Notes: generated by a model not told the origin, from the sequence alone. Counted from the stretch's first letter, positions 35,109-43,851 are shown. The stretch is 64,000 bases of DNA from Oscillospiraceae bacterium (GCA_015065685.1 SVPU01000001.1:1-64000), one strand, 5' to 3'. Numbers and translations: made by a program.

Positions 35109-36115
35109 AGCACAAAACCAACCTTTTTCATAGCCTTGAAATAGGTTTTCTTTGCAACATATTCTGCCTTCATAGCACCCTCGGTGTATAACTGCTCGAG
35201 TGCCTTTTTGTCCTTAATTATCTCATCGTAACGCTGTTTTATGGGGGCTAATGTATCGGCAACGGTCTCACCAACGGCAAGCTTGAAATCGCCATAGCCC
35301 TTACCCTCAAATTCCTTTTCAATTTCCTCTGTGGTTTTACCTGTAACCGCAGAGTAAATTGTGATAAGATTAGAAATTCCGGGCTGTTCCTCTCTAAAAC
35401 GGACTGCTGCCTCGGAATCGGTAACAGCGCGCTTGAATTTTCTTATGATGTCATCCTTAGAATCCAAAATTGCAACCCAAGCGTTTGCGTTTTCGTCTGA
35501 TTTCGACATTTTCTTTGCGGGGTCTTGAAGCGACATAACTCTAGCGCCCGTTTTGGGAATATAAGGCTCGGGAATAGTGAAGACATCGCCGTAAATATTG
35601 TTAAAACGGGTTGCAATGTCTCGTGCAATTTCAAGATGCTGCTTCTGGTCTGCTCCAACCGGAACGAAATCGGGTTTATAAAGCAAAATATCTGCCGCCA
35701 TAAGCACGGGGTAAGAGAAAAGACCAACATTAACATTTTCGGGGTGCTTTTGGGATTTATCCTTAAACTGAGTCATGCGAGCCATTTCGCCAAACTGCGT
35801 GTTGCATGAAAGCAACCAAGAAAGCTGGGTATGAAAGGGCACGTGCGACTGAATGAAAACGGTGTTTTTCTCAGGGTCAATTCCAAGCGCTAAAAGCAGC
35901 GCATAGGTTGAATAAATTTGTTGTCTGAGTGCTGCAGGCTCTTGCCTTACAGTTATGGCGTGAAGGTCGGCAACTGCAAATGTACAGTCAAACTCATCCT
36001 GCATAGCCACCCAGTTTTTAAGAGCACCGAGATAATTGCCAAGAGTGAGCATACCGCTCGGCTGAATGCAGCTTAAAACCTTTTTCTTGTTTGGTTGTAT
36101 AATTTGTTCGCTCAT
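35105..36115 (-). CDS. trpS: Tryptophanyl-tRNA synthetase
   Basis: Class I aminoacyl-tRNA synthetase charging tRNA-Trp. The 336 residues include the HIGH-equivalent in QPSGMLTLGNYLGAL, the AVADLHAIT segment and KMSKS (QDPAKKMSKSDENA near residue 200). The ATG lies after GAGGCGG on the minus strand. Only 75 bases separate it from yfhO, and I see no T-box there. Start of the trpS-holB-yaaT operon. Confidence 0.97.
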   Translation of the reverse strand: MSEQIIQPNKKKVLSCIQPSGMLTLGNYLGALKNWVAMQDEFDCTFAVADLHAITVRQEPAALRQQIYSTYALLLALGIDPEKNTVFIQSHVPFHTQLSWLLSCNTQFGEMARMTQFKDKSQKHPENVNVGLFSYPVLMAADILLYKPDFVPVGADQKQHLEIARDIATRFNNIYGDVFTIPEPYIPKTGARVMSLQDPAKKMSKSDENANAWVAILDSKDDIIRKFKRAVTDSEAAVRFREEQPGISNLITIYSAVTGKTTEEIEKEFEGKGYGDFKLAVGETVADTLAPIKQRYDEIIKDKKALEQLYTEGAMKAEYVAKKTYFKAMKKVGFVL

Positions 36116-36190
36116 AATTTCCGCCTCAATATATAAACTAATTTATATCTATTTTATAATATTACATATAATAACACACTTGGGCGCGGT

Positions 36191-38812
36191 TTACAAGTTC
36201 GAATTTTTGTCATCCTCAAGGTTGATTTTAAAACCGCCCACGAAACCGTTTTCAAGCTTTGGAATCTCTGTGCGCTCAGGTCTTACAGCGCCTGCGCTAA
36301 GGGTGGTTTCCTCATCCTGCTCAACGCTTTTGCGAATTTCGCGAAGCTCCTGCTTTTTCCATTCCTTAAGCAGTGCATCCCCCTCGGGATAACATTCCTT
36401 ATCGGTGCGCTTGCGGTTGTAAATTGCAAAAATCAAAATATAAAGCAAGAATAAAGCTGCACCAACAACCGTGATTTTAGCACCATCTATAAGACCGGGT
36501 GTCATATAATTAAATCTTATGTCGCTGATTCCCTCGGGCACCTTAACTGCCATGAATCCAACATTCACTTTTTCAATTTCGGTTTCCTTTCCGTTAACCG
36601 TGGCACGCCAACCTTTGTCATAGGGGATTGAGAAAAACACAAGAGATTCTTTATCGCGCGAAACGGTTGCCGAAAAACCGTTGTTATCAAACTCAAACTC
36701 CATTGCAGAGGTTTCTGCAAGTCGTGCACAGTCAAATTTCATATCCTCATCGGTCATCGAAAGCGAAGGCTCAAATGGGGAATCCACGCTATAATCAAGG
36801 TCTTGCGCATTCTCGAACATATAGCCGTATTTTTTTATCTGCTCATCGGTTAGCAAAATAGCCTTGAGCATCATTTGAGCACGGCTCTTTTCGGTATATT
36901 CATCACAAAAATCATAGCTCATATAATAATCGTATGAAAAACCGTATGGCACATAGTTTTTGTTTTCATAAACATAATATCCGCCCTCGGTGCGAAGGTA
37001 TTTATAGCCCGACATTTCGGTCTCGCGCGTGGCTTCATCAACAAAGCTCTTGCCTTCTGTTCTGTCAAGCAGATATTTAACCGAAAGCAGCGGTCTTATA
37101 GCAAAGAGGCTTGTATCCGGTCTGCTTGCAACCGAGCGTTCCATACCTATATAATCATAAAATTCCATAACAGATGCAGGAACAATCGAGTGGAATGCGT
37201 TTATTCCCGAGTAGCCCAAAAACATTGCGGTGTTGTCAACGCCGTCATAAACATCAATTCTAAATTCCTCATCATCGCCGAGCTTTACCTCGCCCTCAAT
37301 CAGTTGGTCAATCATAACCTCTTTAATTTCATAAGAATGTGAACGTCCGCTTGCAATAAAGAAGTTGGCATAAAGAATAGTTATAATGCAAACGAGAGCG
37401 GTTGCGGTTTTAAAGAATTTCTTTTTGTTTTTGTTAACAATTCGAAGTAAAAGACCTAAAACAATAAGGCTTATGATTGCTATCAAGCAGGTTATCCAGA
37501 AGCGGCAGAAATACATAAAGAATTCATCTTCATTGTTGCCTCTTGTGAAAAGTCCGAAAAGCAATTCATCTTCGCTTGATTTCTGTGGGAATAGGCCAAT
37601 CACTAAGGACACGGCAATGGTAATTCCCAAAACCCATTTATAACCGAACGACCAGTTAACCTTGCTGTCCTCACAGAGAACAACCGTGGCAAGACACATC
37701 ATAAGAATAGGCATATAAAACCATCTTGCGTAATAGGCTGTATTGAAGGCGTAGAAGGCGCTGTTGAGAATCGGCACCATCGACATAAAAACACAAATTC
37801 CGATAAGCCTTTTGAGCCAATGTCCCTTGCGGTTTTTAAAGAAGGTGAAAACTCCAACCGTGCTGAAAAGAGGCAACCAGCCGCCAAGTGAAGACCACTT
37901 AACATTAGCGCCTGGGAAGAAAACAGGGCGCGCAGGGATATCGGGCGGGAAAAAGAAGCATTGCAGAACATTTGCATAAATCTGCTCCTTGCCATACATA
38001 ATGGCGCTCCAACCGAGCAGGGTGCTCGAAACGCGCGAATTGTCGGTTATAGCAAGAATAGCGGGAAGCAGCAGAATTGCCGCAAGCAAGAGTCCCAAAA
38101 CCGCCTCGAAAATAATCACGCAAAAACGCGAAAACTTCGGTTTTATTGCGCCCGAGAATAATCTCACAAAGAAATAAATAACTGTGAAAACAACCATTCC
38201 GAAAAAGAAGAAATAGTTGGAAATCGCACAAAGTGCTACGGTAAGCGCAAACACAAAACGGCGGTTCTCGGTTATCAGCAATTCGAACGAGAGAAGTAAT
38301 AACGGAAAGAAGATAATCGCTTCGTGGAAATGGTTGAAGAAAATGTTATAAATCGAAAAGCCCGAAAAAGCATAAAGAATTCCGCCAAGGCGTGCGGCAT
38401 CGGGGGTTCTTGTGAAGCGGCGGATAAAAGCATAGCCCGCGATTGCGGCCAAGCCGAACTTTAAAATAAAGAGCGGGCCCATAAGATAGGGTATAACATT
38501 GTTGGGGAAGGGAATGGTCAGCCAGAAAAACGGACTGCCCAAAAGATAGAAGCTGTAAGACCCGATAAAGTTAGCGCCAAGGTCGGTGGTGGTGCTCCAA
38601 AAAATGTTGCCCTCGCGAATTGCCTCATGGCATTGCTGATAAAAGGGAATCTGCTGAACATTAAAATCACCGTAAAAGGTGAAATAACCCTCACTCATCA
38701 GCATATAAGGCACAAAAAACGCCGCCGATACAAATAACGCTATCAAAAAGGTTGAAAAATACATTTCTTTCCGCGGTTTTAAAACTGCCGCTTTTGAAAC
38801 CGAAAACTTCAT
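36191..38812 (-). CDS. YfhO family membrane protein
   Basis: Large polytopic membrane protein of the YfhO family (GT-C-like fold); a Bacillus homologue is linked to glycosylation of lipoteichoic acid, so a glycosyltransferase role at the outer membrane face is inferred. The 873 residues have about 13 membrane segments in the first 480 residues, a conserved first external loop (EGYFTFYGDFNVQQIPFYQQ), an extracytoplasmic domain (about 500-790) and one more helix. The end is cytosolic and acidic. AAGGAG fits ATG 38812; the earlier ATG at 38839 has none. Confidence 0.9.
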   Translation of the reverse strand: MKFSVSKAAVLKPRKEMYFSTFLIALFVSAAFFVPYMLMSEGYFTFYGDFNVQQIPFYQQCHEAIREGNIFWSTTTDLGANFIGSYSFYLLGSPFFWLTIPFPNNVIPYLMGPLFILKFGLAAIAGYAFIRRFTRTPDAARLGGILYAFSGFSIYNIFFNHFHEAIIFFPLLLLSFELLITENRRFVFALTVALCAISNYFFFFGMVVFTVIYFFVRLFSGAIKPKFSRFCVIIFEAVLGLLLAAILLLPAILAITDNSRVSSTLLGWSAIMYGKEQIYANVLQCFFFPPDIPARPVFFPGANVKWSSLGGWLPLFSTVGVFTFFKNRKGHWLKRLIGICVFMSMVPILNSAFYAFNTAYYARWFYMPILMMCLATVVLCEDSKVNWSFGYKWVLGITIAVSLVIGLFPQKSSEDELLFGLFTRGNNEDEFFMYFCRFWITCLIAIISLIVLGLLLRIVNKNKKKFFKTATALVCIITILYANFFIASGRSHSYEIKEVMIDQLIEGEVKLGDDEEFRIDVYDGVDNTAMFLGYSGINAFHSIVPASVMEFYDYIGMERSVASRPDTSLFAIRPLLSVKYLLDRTEGKSFVDEATRETEMSGYKYLRTEGGYYVYENKNYVPYGFSYDYYMSYDFCDEYTEKSRAQMMLKAILLTDEQIKKYGYMFENAQDLDYSVDSPFEPSLSMTDEDMKFDCARLAETSAMEFEFDNNGFSATVSRDKESLVFFSIPYDKGWRATVNGKETEIEKVNVGFMAVKVPEGISDIRFNYMTPGLIDGAKITVVGAALFLLYILIFAIYNRKRTDKECYPEGDALLKEWKKQELREIRKSVEQDEETTLSAGAVRPERTEIPKLENGFVGGFKINLEDDKNSNL

Positions 38813-38965
38813 TTTCTTCTCCTTAATATTAAAAATCAAAACTTATGTAACAATAATCATTATAACCTCATTATACCAACAAGTAAGACAATATTCAATA
38901 AATGATGAAAAAATTCTAAAGAATAATTTCAAATTTTTTAAAAATAAAAAAATACAAAATAACTC

Positions 38966-38994
38966 TTGCAATTTGACAAAGGGTTTGCTATAAT
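38966..38994 (+). promoter_or_regulatory. Promoter of secreted-protein gene 1
   Basis: TTGCAA at 38966-38971 and TATAAT at 38989-38994 with 17-base spacing. The following bases (GAGTCATAGG.AGAAG) match those after the promoter of the paralogue at 43815. Confidence 0.75.
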
Positions 38995-39000
38995 TACTGT

Positions 39001-39090
39001 GAGTCATAGGAAGAAGTGTGTTTTTTTGAGTTTTATCCCTAAGCTTTTAAAACTATGACACTTATCAATTTTAGGCCTAAAGGCCAGTTA
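39001..39090 (+). promoter_or_regulatory. Structured 5' leader of secreted-protein gene 1
   Basis: GTCATAG (39003-39009) pairs with CTATGAC (39053-39059); a second hairpin GGCC-TAAA-GGCC lies at 39074-39085 just before the SD. Both elements recur, with sequence changes that preserve pairing, in the leader of the paralogue (43852-43936). It does not match a riboswitch I know. Confidence 0.5.
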
Positions 39091-39101
39091 GGAGAATTTT
39101 T

Positions 39102-41426
39102 ATGAAAAAGTTTTTCAAAAAATCTCTCGCTATCTGCTTAATGGCAGCCCTCGTGCTTAGTGCAATTATGGGCGCTATGGTAGTAAGCGCAGAGGGTGTT
39201 GTAGCAACTAAAGGAACTTTAACAGGTTCACTTCAGTTTAAGTATAACACACCAATTAATTTCGAAGAAGTTGCAGGTGCAACAGCTTACGGTGCAGAAG
39301 TTTACCGCACAGACATGGGTGCAAGTTCTGCAGTTGACGTTGAGTTTGATTCTATTGATACCGCAGTTGTTGGTATTTCTAACATCTCTCTCAACAACAT
39401 CGATAAGAATTTCACATTCAAACCTTATGCAGTTGTATCAGGCGCTAAAGTTTACGCAGAAACTTTCACATCATCTTATGCCGAGTGGCTTATTATGAAC
39501 AAGAACGGTGAAAGAGCAAATGCGGAAATCAACAATATCCTTGATACTGCCGCAACTGTTTTGGGCAAACAGCTTTATTACAATCACCAACCAAACTTAG
39601 AAGCTGCTCCCACAGTTGATGGCAAATGGGTTGCTGCAAACGCAGGCACTGCTGATGTTAAGGGTAGCTTTAACACTGCTGAAGGCAAAAACGCTTTACA
39701 GGTCGGTCTTGGTGTTGAATATCCTCAAGCACCTAACTATTTCCCTGCAGGTGATTTTGAAAACTTCACAAGCAACGGTAATATCACTGTAGAAACAAAT
39801 CCCAACACGGCTTCAAATGCTTGGAAACTTCCTGCTAACAAATGGGTAGGAACAGGCACACCTATCACAGTTAAAGCAAACACACAATACAAAATCGAGT
39901 TAAAAGCTTGGTTAACCGGTAATATATATTTCCGTATGAGTTATAATGCAGAACCCAGCTCAAATGAGTATTCGGGCAGTGCGACCTACTCAACGGGTGG
40001 TATTCACTATAACGCATTCAACGGCGCAACAGGTTACCAAGAACTTACTGTTACATTCACAACAGGTTCTTCAACAGAACTTTACATGAGTGCTTATCAA
40101 TTGGCTGGCGGCACATACATTGATGATATCACCGTTAGAGAAGCTGGAGCTGAGTTTGTTGAGCCCGCGCTTAACAACGGTTTTGATAGCAATGCATTAT
40201 ATTATGAATGGATTGGTCAGGGCAAAAATTTCACCGGTGTAGTAGGTACTTATGACGGTGGTAAAACTGCTTACGGCAGAAATCCCATCGATAACAGTAT
40301 CACATGGGCTTGGTTATCAGGCAACGATATTTCTAACGGTACAAAATTCAACATTGAAGCTAACACATATTACACTTTCAGTGCTGATATTTATGTTCCG
40401 CAAGGAAAAACAATAGGCTTTGCTATTCATAATGGCGACGCTTATAATAATATTGACAATGATTCATTGGTTACCAGCAGATATTATGAATCAATCGACA
40501 ACGGCAGTTGGAGAAGCATTTCTTGGATCTTCTATTCAGGTGAACATGAAGGTCAATATTGGTTAACTATTACCAATGGCGGAAACTTCACAGGCACAGC
40601 TGTTAACTCAATGGATAACCGTGTTCGTTATGACAGTGTTAAGATTATGCCTGTTTTAGTTAGCGCAGATGTTTACAAGCCCGCTTCAACAGAGGCGGAC
40701 GCTACCGTTATGTTCGGCAGTAAAGACACACTTGCTGTTTCAATCAGCAACATCTCATTTGCCAACCTTGCAAAACAATATAAGGTTGTTCCTTATGTTG
40801 CAAATGAAAATGCTGAATTAGTTGCAGGCGAAGAAGTGGTTGCTTCTTATGCTGATTTCTTAGCACACGCTCTTAACAACGGTAATGACGGCCAGAAAGC
40901 TATCGCTTATGCAATCGTTAAGGCTTACAAAGCAGCTTACGGTGTAGACCTTGTTACTATTCAGGCTCCCGTAAACCTTATTGTTAACGGTTCTTTCGAA
41001 GAGGGAATTACCGGTTGGAAAACAGGTAAAACTTGGGAAGCAGACAACTATGTTGACTGGCATGTAGTTGAAGGCGAAGAAGCAACAGATGGCACACATT
41101 ACATCGAAGCTTGTGCTAGCAATACAGCAAAATTCTGGCAGTGGGTTGAACTTGAGTCCAACACAAATTATAAACTTTCTGTAGATGTTTATTGCGATGA
41201 TTCGGGTTGGGATCAGGTAAGACTTGAGCTCGGAAACGAAAACCGCGGTGTTGAACCTGATGGCGGAACAGCAATCGGTAACCAGCCCGGTACAGACGGT
41301 CAATGGACCACATTTACCTATAGCTTCAATTCAGGCAGCAACACATGGGCTGGTATTCGTATGACTGTTTCGGCTTGTGGCGAAGTACCCAGTAAGTACG
41401 ACAACTTCAAGCTTATCGCTCAATAA
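39102..41426 (+). CDS. Secreted multi-domain beta-sandwich protein, paralogue 1
   Basis: 774 residues with a classical signal peptide (MKKFFKKSLAICLMAALVLS, cleavage near VVSAEG). The body has two related modules, one at about 34-160 (FKPYAVVSGAKVYAETFTSS) and one at about 520-625 (YKVVPYVANENAELVAGEEV). Between them lie two jelly-roll-like regions resembling carbohydrate-binding modules, and the C-terminus is a CBM4/9-like domain (NLIVNGSFEEGITGWKTG.. ending DNFKLIAQ). There is no catalytic motif, LPXTG or S-layer anchor. RBS AGGAG is present. A 39-residue peptide gene follows after 41 bases, and a kinase-PqqD-peptidase operon further on. The central 1285 bases are identical to paralogue 2. 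Family not recognised; a secreted or surface glycan-binding role is inferred. Confidence 0.8.
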   Translation: MKKFFKKSLAICLMAALVLSAIMGAMVVSAEGVVATKGTLTGSLQFKYNTPINFEEVAGATAYGAEVYRTDMGASSAVDVEFDSIDTAVVGISNISLNNIDKNFTFKPYAVVSGAKVYAETFTSSYAEWLIMNKNGERANAEINNILDTAATVLGKQLYYNHQPNLEAAPTVDGKWVAANAGTADVKGSFNTAEGKNALQVGLGVEYPQAPNYFPAGDFENFTSNGNITVETNPNTASNAWKLPANKWVGTGTPITVKANTQYKIELKAWLTGNIYFRMSYNAEPSSNEYSGSATYSTGGIHYNAFNGATGYQELTVTFTTGSSTELYMSAYQLAGGTYIDDITVREAGAEFVEPALNNGFDSNALYYEWIGQGKNFTGVVGTYDGGKTAYGRNPIDNSITWAWLSGNDISNGTKFNIEANTYYTFSADIYVPQGKTIGFAIHNGDAYNNIDNDSLVTSRYYESIDNGSWRSISWIFYSGEHEGQYWLTITNGGNFTGTAVNSMDNRVRYDSVKIMPVLVSADVYKPASTEADATVMFGSKDTLAVSISNISFANLAKQYKVVPYVANENAELVAGEEVVASYADFLAHALNNGNDGQKAIAYAIVKAYKAAYGVDLVTIQAPVNLIVNGSFEEGITGWKTGKTWEADNYVDWHVVEGEEATDGTHYIEACASNTAKFWQWVELESNTNYKLSVDVYCDDSGWDQVRLELGNENRGVEPDGGTAIGNQPGTDGQWTTFTYSFNSGSNTWAGIRMTVSACGEVPSKYDNFKLIAQ
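39672..40956 (+). repeat. 1285-bp perfect repeat, copy 1
   Basis: By line-by-line reading, identical to 44529-45813 (offset 4857). Sequence on both sides is homologous but clearly diverged, so the boundaries are sharp. Confidence 0.85.
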
Positions 41427-41467
41427 TCCTCTGATTATTGAAGTAAATATAAGGAGTGATTATAATT

Positions 41468-41587
41468 ATGAAATTTGAAATGCCTAGAATCGACATTTTA
41501 TCATTCAATATGAATGAAAATATCGCTGCAGACTTGGGCGATAAAGAAGAAATCGGCGGAGCAATTTTCGATTCCACCATTTTCTAA
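41468..41587 (+). CDS. 39-residue peptide, RiPP-precursor-like, copy 1
   Basis: Short gene with AAGGAGTG ten bases before ATG 41468. The peptide starts MKFEMPRIDILSFNMNENIA, continues acidic (DLGDKEEIGG) and ends AIFDSTIF. Copy 2 at 46323 has the same length and pattern (MKFEMPKFDMYSFDMNENIA, a GG near residue 30, ending GSSIF). A conserved N-terminal half with a variable acidic middle and a short C-terminal part after GG is the layout of a leader-core precursor. The partners 0.5-2 kb away (kinase, PqqD, peptidase) suit a modified peptide. It ends at a terminator. Processing and modification are inferred. Confidence 0.7.
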   Translation: MKFEMPRIDILSFNMNENIAADLGDKEEIGGAIFDSTIF

Positions 41588-41606
41588 TAAAAGTTAAAAG
41601 CATTAA

Positions 41607-41639
41607 GCGGCAACGGATTTCCCGTTGCCGCGTTTTTTT
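41607..41639 (+). terminator. Terminator after peptide 1
   Basis: GCGGCAACGG and CCGTTGCCGC form a 10-bp stem followed by GTTTTTTT. A near-identical hairpin follows peptide 2. Confidence 0.92.
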
Positions 41640-41647
41640 GTTTATAA

Positions 41648-41678
41648 CCGTAGGGGCGATTCTTAATCGCCCTTACGG
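41648..41678. repeat. REP-like palindrome
   Basis: CCGTAGGGGCGATT and AATCGCCCTTACGG form an inverted repeat; related GGGCGATT/AATCGCCC units recur at 41895-41914 and 43612-43634. Confidence 0.75.
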
Positions 41679-41680
41679 GT

Positions 41681-41819
41681 TGCCTCCCTCTGACGAGGGA
41701 GGTGGATTTTGCAAAGCAAAAGACGGAGGGAGAGAATAACTAAGGATTATATCGAAATTTACTATTTTTTCTCCCTCAGTTTCGCTAACGCTCAACAGCT
41801 CCCTCGTCAGAGGGAGCCT
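41681..41819. repeat. MITE-like element with 20-bp terminal inverted repeats
   Basis: About 139 bp. The ends, GCCTCCCTCTGACGAGGGAG and the reverse complement of CTCCCTCGTCAGAGGGAGCC, agree in 19 of 20 positions. No ORF inside. The sequence type (CTCCCTC..GTCAGAGGGAG with GCAAAGCAAAAGACGGAGGG) is a common clostridial intergenic repeat. This and its neighbours fill the 480-base gap before the kinase gene. Confidence 0.75.
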
Positions 41820-41845
41820 TTATAGAGTGAACAATGTCGATTGTG

Positions 41846-41920
41846 CACGGGCGGTCGAGGACCGCACCTACGATACACAGTGTAAACTGATAAAGGGCGA
41901 TTGCGAATCGCCCCTACAGG
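41846..41920. repeat. REP-like unit, copy A, left of the tailoring operon
   Basis: GCGGTCGAGGACCGC, then CAGTGTAAACTGATAAAGGG, then CGATTGCGAATCG and CCCCTACA. A closely related unit with the same orientation lies at 43590-43642, right of the operon. Confidence 0.7.
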
Positions 41921-41961
41921 TTGGGCCTTCGGTTTGCAAACCACAATCGTTATAAATGTTC

Positions 41962-41990
41962 TTGCTTTTTATAAAATGCTTTGATATAAT
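41962..41990 (+). promoter_or_regulatory. Promoter of the kinase-PqqD-peptidase operon
   Basis: TTGCTT at 41962-41967 and TATAAT at 41985-41990 with 17-base spacing. Confidence 0.7.
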
Positions 41991-42070
41991 AACAGTGTAT
42001 ATGTGTATATATAATCAAATTTTTCAAAAATAGCACCCCGATTTTAAAATAAAACCGAAAAGGAACGCTT

Positions 42071-42775
42071 ATGAAATATAAAATTGCTGATTTGATTGTT
42101 GAAATGGAGCCTGATGAAAAAACTCGCATTCAGGCGGAGAAATATCTGACCGACCAAAACGCAAAGGTCGATATTTATGCCGTGGCTCAAAGCAGAAAGG
42201 AATATGAAGAGCGCAAATATAACGGCTCTTTCGAATCGTTCAGATATATAACCCTCGGTTCTTCTTTTTACCGCCATCTGCTTGATTTCGGCGGTTGTAT
42301 GCTTCATTCTTCCGCGGTTGTGGTTGATGGCAAGGCTTATCTTTTCTCGGCCCCTTGCGGCACAGGGAAATCCACCCACACGCAGTTTTATCTTGAACTT
42401 TTCGGAAGCGACAGAGCGTTTATTATTAATGATGATAAACCTGCAATAAAACGCGGGGAAGACGGTAAGTTTTATGTTCACGGCACCCCTTGGAGCGGTA
42501 AGGATGATTTAAGCGCTGATACATCGGCTTTGCTGCAGGGTATCTGCTTCTTGCAACGCGATAAGGAAAACTGGATAAGAAGAATTGACCCTCAGGATGC
42601 GTTCATCAGAATGTATCACCAGTGCATTCGCAATCTCGATAAAGAATATATGGTTAAGCAACTCAATTTGTTCGAAGAAATAACCAAGAAAGTTCCGATT
42701 TTTGAAATGGGTTGCAATCCCACGGTTGATGCCGCAAAGGTGTCTTTTGGGGAAATGTCAAAGGCAGAAATTTAA
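42071..42775 (+). CDS. HPr-kinase/PEPCK-fold protein kinase-like protein
   Basis: 234 residues with the P-loop APCGTGKSTHTQ (about residues 96-107), FIINDDKPAIKR and HGTPWSGKDDLS, the pattern of HprK-related and PEP-carboxykinase-fold kinases rather than of HPr kinase proper. The N-terminal 80 residues are a separate domain. Relatives occur beside PqqD-like proteins in peptide-modification clusters; the lasso-peptide kinase PadeK phosphorylates the C-terminal Ser of its peptide. Here pqqD-like and peptidase genes follow in one operon, and both nearby peptides end in S/T-I-F. Function as a peptide kinase is inference. AAAGGAA precedes the ATG. Confidence 0.82.
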   Translation: MKYKIADLIVEMEPDEKTRIQAEKYLTDQNAKVDIYAVAQSRKEYEERKYNGSFESFRYITLGSSFYRHLLDFGGCMLHSSAVVVDGKAYLFSAPCGTGKSTHTQFYLELFGSDRAFIINDDKPAIKRGEDGKFYVHGTPWSGKDDLSADTSALLQGICFLQRDKENWIRRIDPQDAFIRMYHQCIRNLDKEYMVKQLNLFEEITKKVPIFEMGCNPTVDAAKVSFGEMSKAEI

Positions 42776-42790
42776 GGGAGATTTCAGAAA

Positions 42791-43057
42791 ATGAAAAGAA
42801 ATGAAGAGTTTGTTTTAAGAGAATTGGCAGATAAAAACGTTTTAATTCCGTTTGGCAAAAAGGCGCTTGATTTCAACGGCGTTATAACCATTAACGATAC
42901 CGCTAAATTTTTGTGGGAGAGAAGTGAAGACGAAATCGTTCCCGAAAAATTGGCAGATGCCTTGGTTGAGGAATTCGGCATTGATTTGAATACCGCAAAC
43001 GAGGCGGTTAAGGTGTTTATTGAGCAGTTGAGGGAAGCCGGTTGCATCAATGAATGA
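42791..43057 (+). CDS. PqqD-family peptide-binding protein
   Basis: 88 residues of the PqqD fold, the RiPP recognition element that presents leader peptides to tailoring enzymes. It shows LIPFGKKALDFNGVITINDT, AKFLWERSEDE and a winged-helix C-terminal half ending EQLREAGCINE. AGGGAGA lies before the ATG. It starts 15 bases after the kinase gene and overlaps the peptidase gene by eight bases. The two 39-residue peptides are candidate ligands, which is inference. Confidence 0.85.
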   Translation: MKRNEEFVLRELADKNVLIPFGKKALDFNGVITINDTAKFLWERSEDEIVPEKLADALVEEFGIDLNTANEAVKVFIEQLREAGCINE

Positions 43058-43508
43058 GCGAATTGACCTGCGCGAAATGGAACCGCTGATTGAAGAAATG
43101 CTCGAAAAAAGCGGCAATGTTACGCTGACTGTTGCGGGAATGAGTATGCAACCGATGATTTATCATCGCCGCGATACCTTCACTCTCGAAAGACCCGAAT
43201 TTCCTTTGAAGAAATATGATTTGCCGCTTTATAAGCGCGAGGACGGAAGCTTTATTCTTCACCGAATAATAAAGGTGCATAAGGATGGCAGTTATACCTG
43301 CCGAGGAGATAACCAAAGGCAAAAGGAATATCCCGTTTTAGAAAATCAGATTATCGGCGTGGTGGAAAAATTTACCCGAAACGGCAAGGAAATCGTGGTT
43401 GGGCGTTCGTTTGGATATTTTGTTTACACAAGAATGTGGGGTTTTTTGCGCCATTTTAAAAAGTATTATAAATATGTAGCGCCAATAATGAGAAAATTTA
43501 AAAGGTAA
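43050..43508 (+). CDS. S26B-type (SipW-like) signal peptidase family protein
   Basis: 152 residues of the S24/S26 serine peptidase fold. The nucleophile region is TVAGMSMQPMIYHRRDT. The second catalytic region reads SFILHRIIKVHKDGSYTCRG with His where bacterial type I signal peptidases have Lys, then GDNQRQKEYPV. Ser-His with GDN is the pattern of the SipW/ER-type S26B group. There is no N-terminal membrane helix; the Tyr/Phe/Arg-rich C-terminus (YKYVAPIMRKFKR) could bind the membrane. Cleavage of the 39-residue peptides or of the secreted proteins is possible but unproven. Translationally coupled to the PqqD gene. Confidence 0.8.
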   Translation: MNERIDLREMEPLIEEMLEKSGNVTLTVAGMSMQPMIYHRRDTFTLERPEFPLKKYDLPLYKREDGSFILHRIIKVHKDGSYTCRGDNQRQKEYPVLENQIIGVVEKFTRNGKEIVVGRSFGYFVYTRMWGFLRHFKKYYKYVAPIMRKFKR

Positions 43509-43515
43509 AAATTAT

Positions 43516-43544
43516 ACGGGCGGTCTTTGACCGCCCGTTGTTTT
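43516..43544 (+). terminator. Terminator of the kinase-PqqD-peptidase operon
   Basis: ACGGGCGGTC and GACCGCCCGT form a perfect 10-bp stem with a TTT loop, then TGTTTT. Confidence 0.88.
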
Positions 43545-43589
43545 ATGCAATGTGAATTGTACAATTCCGTAGGGGAGACCCTCGGTATC

Positions 43590-43642
43590 CCGTGCACAGT
43601 GTAAATTGATAACAGGCGATTACGAATCGCCCCTACGATGTA
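43590..43642. repeat. REP-like unit, copy B, right of the tailoring operon
   Basis: CGTGCACAGTGTAAATTGAT followed by GGCGATTACGAATCGCCCC, closely matching 41866-41918. A shorter variant (CAATGTGGATTGATAACGGG) continues to 43670. These repeats and the promoter below occupy the 444 bases before paralogue 2; no gene is seen there. Confidence 0.7.
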
Positions 43643-43814
43643 CAATGTGGATTGATAACGGGCGGTTATCCGAAAACACAACATAAATGAATAATTTTGA
43701 ATCGGGCACAATATATTGAAAACAGGACATACCCGCACCTCGTTTTTCGGCAAAGTGCACAAATTGGCTTGGAAAAATTTTAATAATTCACCTAAAAAAA
43801 TACAAAAATTATTC

Positions 43815-43843
43815 TTGAAATTTGGAATGCGGTTTGTTATAAT
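43815..43843 (+). promoter_or_regulatory. Promoter of secreted-protein gene 2
   Basis: TTGAAA at 43815-43820 and TATAAT at 43838-43843, 17-base spacing; followed by GAGTCATAGGGAGAAG as in gene 1. Confidence 0.75.
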
Positions 43844-43851
43844 GATTATGA

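Noticed and set aside
36116-36190. T-box leader upstream of trpS
   Set aside because: The gap is 75 bases, has no T-box motif and no antiterminator stem.
38974-38994. TTGACA at 38974 as the -35 of secreted-protein gene 1
   Set aside because: Only about 10 bases separate it from TATAAT. TTGCAA at 38966 gives the normal 17, matching the paralogue's promoter.
41045-41313. Open frames antisense to the secreted-protein genes and other long antisense frames such as 1045-1494 and 63171-63611
   Set aside because: They mirror strongly coding sense genes, lack SDs and show no family features.
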